Assembly (NCBI GenBank): GCA_028287415.1
Contig: JAQBPS010000572.1
Coordinates: 1 to 6,278, forward strand
DNA length: 6,278 nt
Origin: Bacillota bacterium
GTDB taxonomy: Bacteria; Bacillota; Sulfobacillia; Symbiobacteriales; Symbiobacteriaceae
Direction: 5' to 3'
Part shown: piece by piece, positions 5,660 to 6,278 of the stretch
Layout: the number at the start of each line of letters is the position of its first letter
Position numbering within the stretch: position 1 is the stretch's first letter
Program-made: the position numbers and the translations under genes
Notes under the pieces: model-generated
The model's input: only the letters and a program-made list of their open reading frames with translations
Told to the model about the DNA's origin: nothing
Database searches by the model: none

Positions 5660-6278
5660 CTATACCCGCTCAAAGACCGTGGCGATCGCCATGCCAAAGC
5701 CGATGCACATGGTCGCCAGCCCGAGGGTGGCGTCCCGCCGCTCCAGTTCGCTCAGCAGCGTGGCGGTGATGCGGATCCCGGAGGCGCCCAGCGGGTGGCC
5801 CAGAGCGATCGCCCCGCCGTTCACGTTCAGCCGTTCGTGCGGCACCCGCAGATCCTTCATCCAGGCCAGCGGCACCGAGGCGAAGGCCTCGTTGACCTCA
5901 AACAGGTCGATATCCTGTGCGGTGAGCCCCGCCTTCTTCAGCACCTTCTCGGTGGCGGGCATGACGCCGTGCAGCATGAGCGTGGGGTCGACCCCGGCCA
6001 GCGCCATCGCCCGGATGCGGGCCCTGGGCTTCAGCCCGAGCGCCCGGGCCTTCTCAGGCGATACGATCAGCGCTGCGGCAGCACCGTCGCAGATCTGTGA
6101 GGCGTTGCCGGCATGGACCGCGCCGTCCGGGAAGAGCGCCGGCAGTGCGCTGATCTTCGCAAGGGTCGTGTCGGGGCGGATGGTCTCGTCCTCCGCGAGT
6201 CCGTACGCCGGAATGATCTCCCTGCGGAAGCGTCCTTCCGCCCGGGCGGCGGCGGCCCGCCGGTGGCTCGCCAGGCTG
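5660..6278 (-). CDS. Thiolase (acetyl-CoA acyltransferase), C-terminal 205 residues
   Basis: Role: thiolases join two acyl-CoA units or split 3-ketoacyl-CoA with free CoA, acting in fatty-acid breakdown or acetoacetyl-CoA formation in the cytoplasm. Seen: the frame is open from the window edge to TAG at 5660, so the N-terminal half with the nucleophilic cysteine lies outside. The visible part reads through TLAKISALPALF and HAGNASQICDGAAAL, then the thiolase signatures NEAFA, NVNGGAIALGHPLGASG (catalytic His in GHP) and TMCIGFGMAIATVFERV (second active-site Cys). The end of the protein is intact. The last motif is CIGFG, where most thiolases have C-x-G-G-G, so a Gly is replaced by Phe near the active site. 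A full thiolase is about 390-400 residues, so roughly half is here. The HExxH gene begins 3 nt after the stop, giving a coupled pair. Family is certain; which pathway (beta-oxidation or acetoacetyl-CoA) cannot be told. Confidence 0.93.
   Translation of the reverse strand, partial: SLASHRRAAAARAEGRFRREIIPAYGLAEDETIRPDTTLAKISALPALFPDGAVHAGNASQICDGAAAALIVSPEKARALGLKPRARIRAMALAGVDPTLMLHGVMPATEKVLKKAGLTAQDIDLFEVNEAFASVPLAWMKDLRVPHERLNVNGGAIALGHPLGASGIRITATLLSELERRDATLGLATMCIGFGMAIATVFERV

Noticed and set aside
1..6278. tRNA, rRNA or CRISPR array
   Set aside because: Reading both strands I saw no cloverleaf with a TTCRA-type arm, no rRNA-like stretch, and no regularly spaced direct repeats.

Overview
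The window looks like chromosomal DNA from a GC-rich, probably endospore-forming Firmicute; a Symbiobacterium-like organism is my best guess. Several things point that way. The coding DNA is GC-rich with strong G/C third positions. The Shine-Dalgarno sites are strong and purine-rich, and ATG, GTG and TTG starts are all used. There is a Gram-positive style lipoprotein, a PrsW-type membrane protease, and a match to the mother-cell sigma-K promoter consensus in front of a small Pro/Gly-rich coat-like gene. The taxon is inferred from style only; there is no rRNA or marker gene here.

Layout. (1) Bases 1-220, minus strand: 5' part of a small Pro/Gly-rich protein with a CPPC motif, cut by the window edge. 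(2) Bases 221-372: divergent intergenic region with a sigma-K-like promoter reading left. (3) Bases 373-2388, plus strand: a 671-residue cytoplasmic M28/DUF4910-type zinc aminopeptidase with a PA-like insert and a C-terminal winged-helix-like domain. (4) Bases 2455-3210, plus strand: an unrecognised lipoprotein. (5) Bases 3275-3318: a strong intrinsic terminator between the converging gene blocks. (6) Bases 3338-4823, minus strand: a two-gene operon. A DUF6884-like cytosolic protein comes first, followed 4 nt later by a PrsW-family membrane protease carrying a zinc ribbon and a Gln-rich tail. (7) Bases 4856-5044: a 189-bp near-continuous imperfect palindrome (59-bp arms, 52 of 59 matching) flanked by TA dinucleotides, probably a MITE-like foldback repeat. 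(8) Bases 5108-6278, minus strand: a second coupled pair, the C-terminal half of a thiolase and, 3 nt after it, a Cys-rich HExxH putative metallopeptidase.

How it fits together. No single pathway ties the window together. The clearest functional links are the two tightly spaced minus-strand pairs (thiolase with HExxH protein; DUF6884-like with PrsW), where the downstream start sits within a few bases of the upstream stop. The least explained parts are the foldback element, the HExxH protein, the lipoprotein and the CPPC protein.
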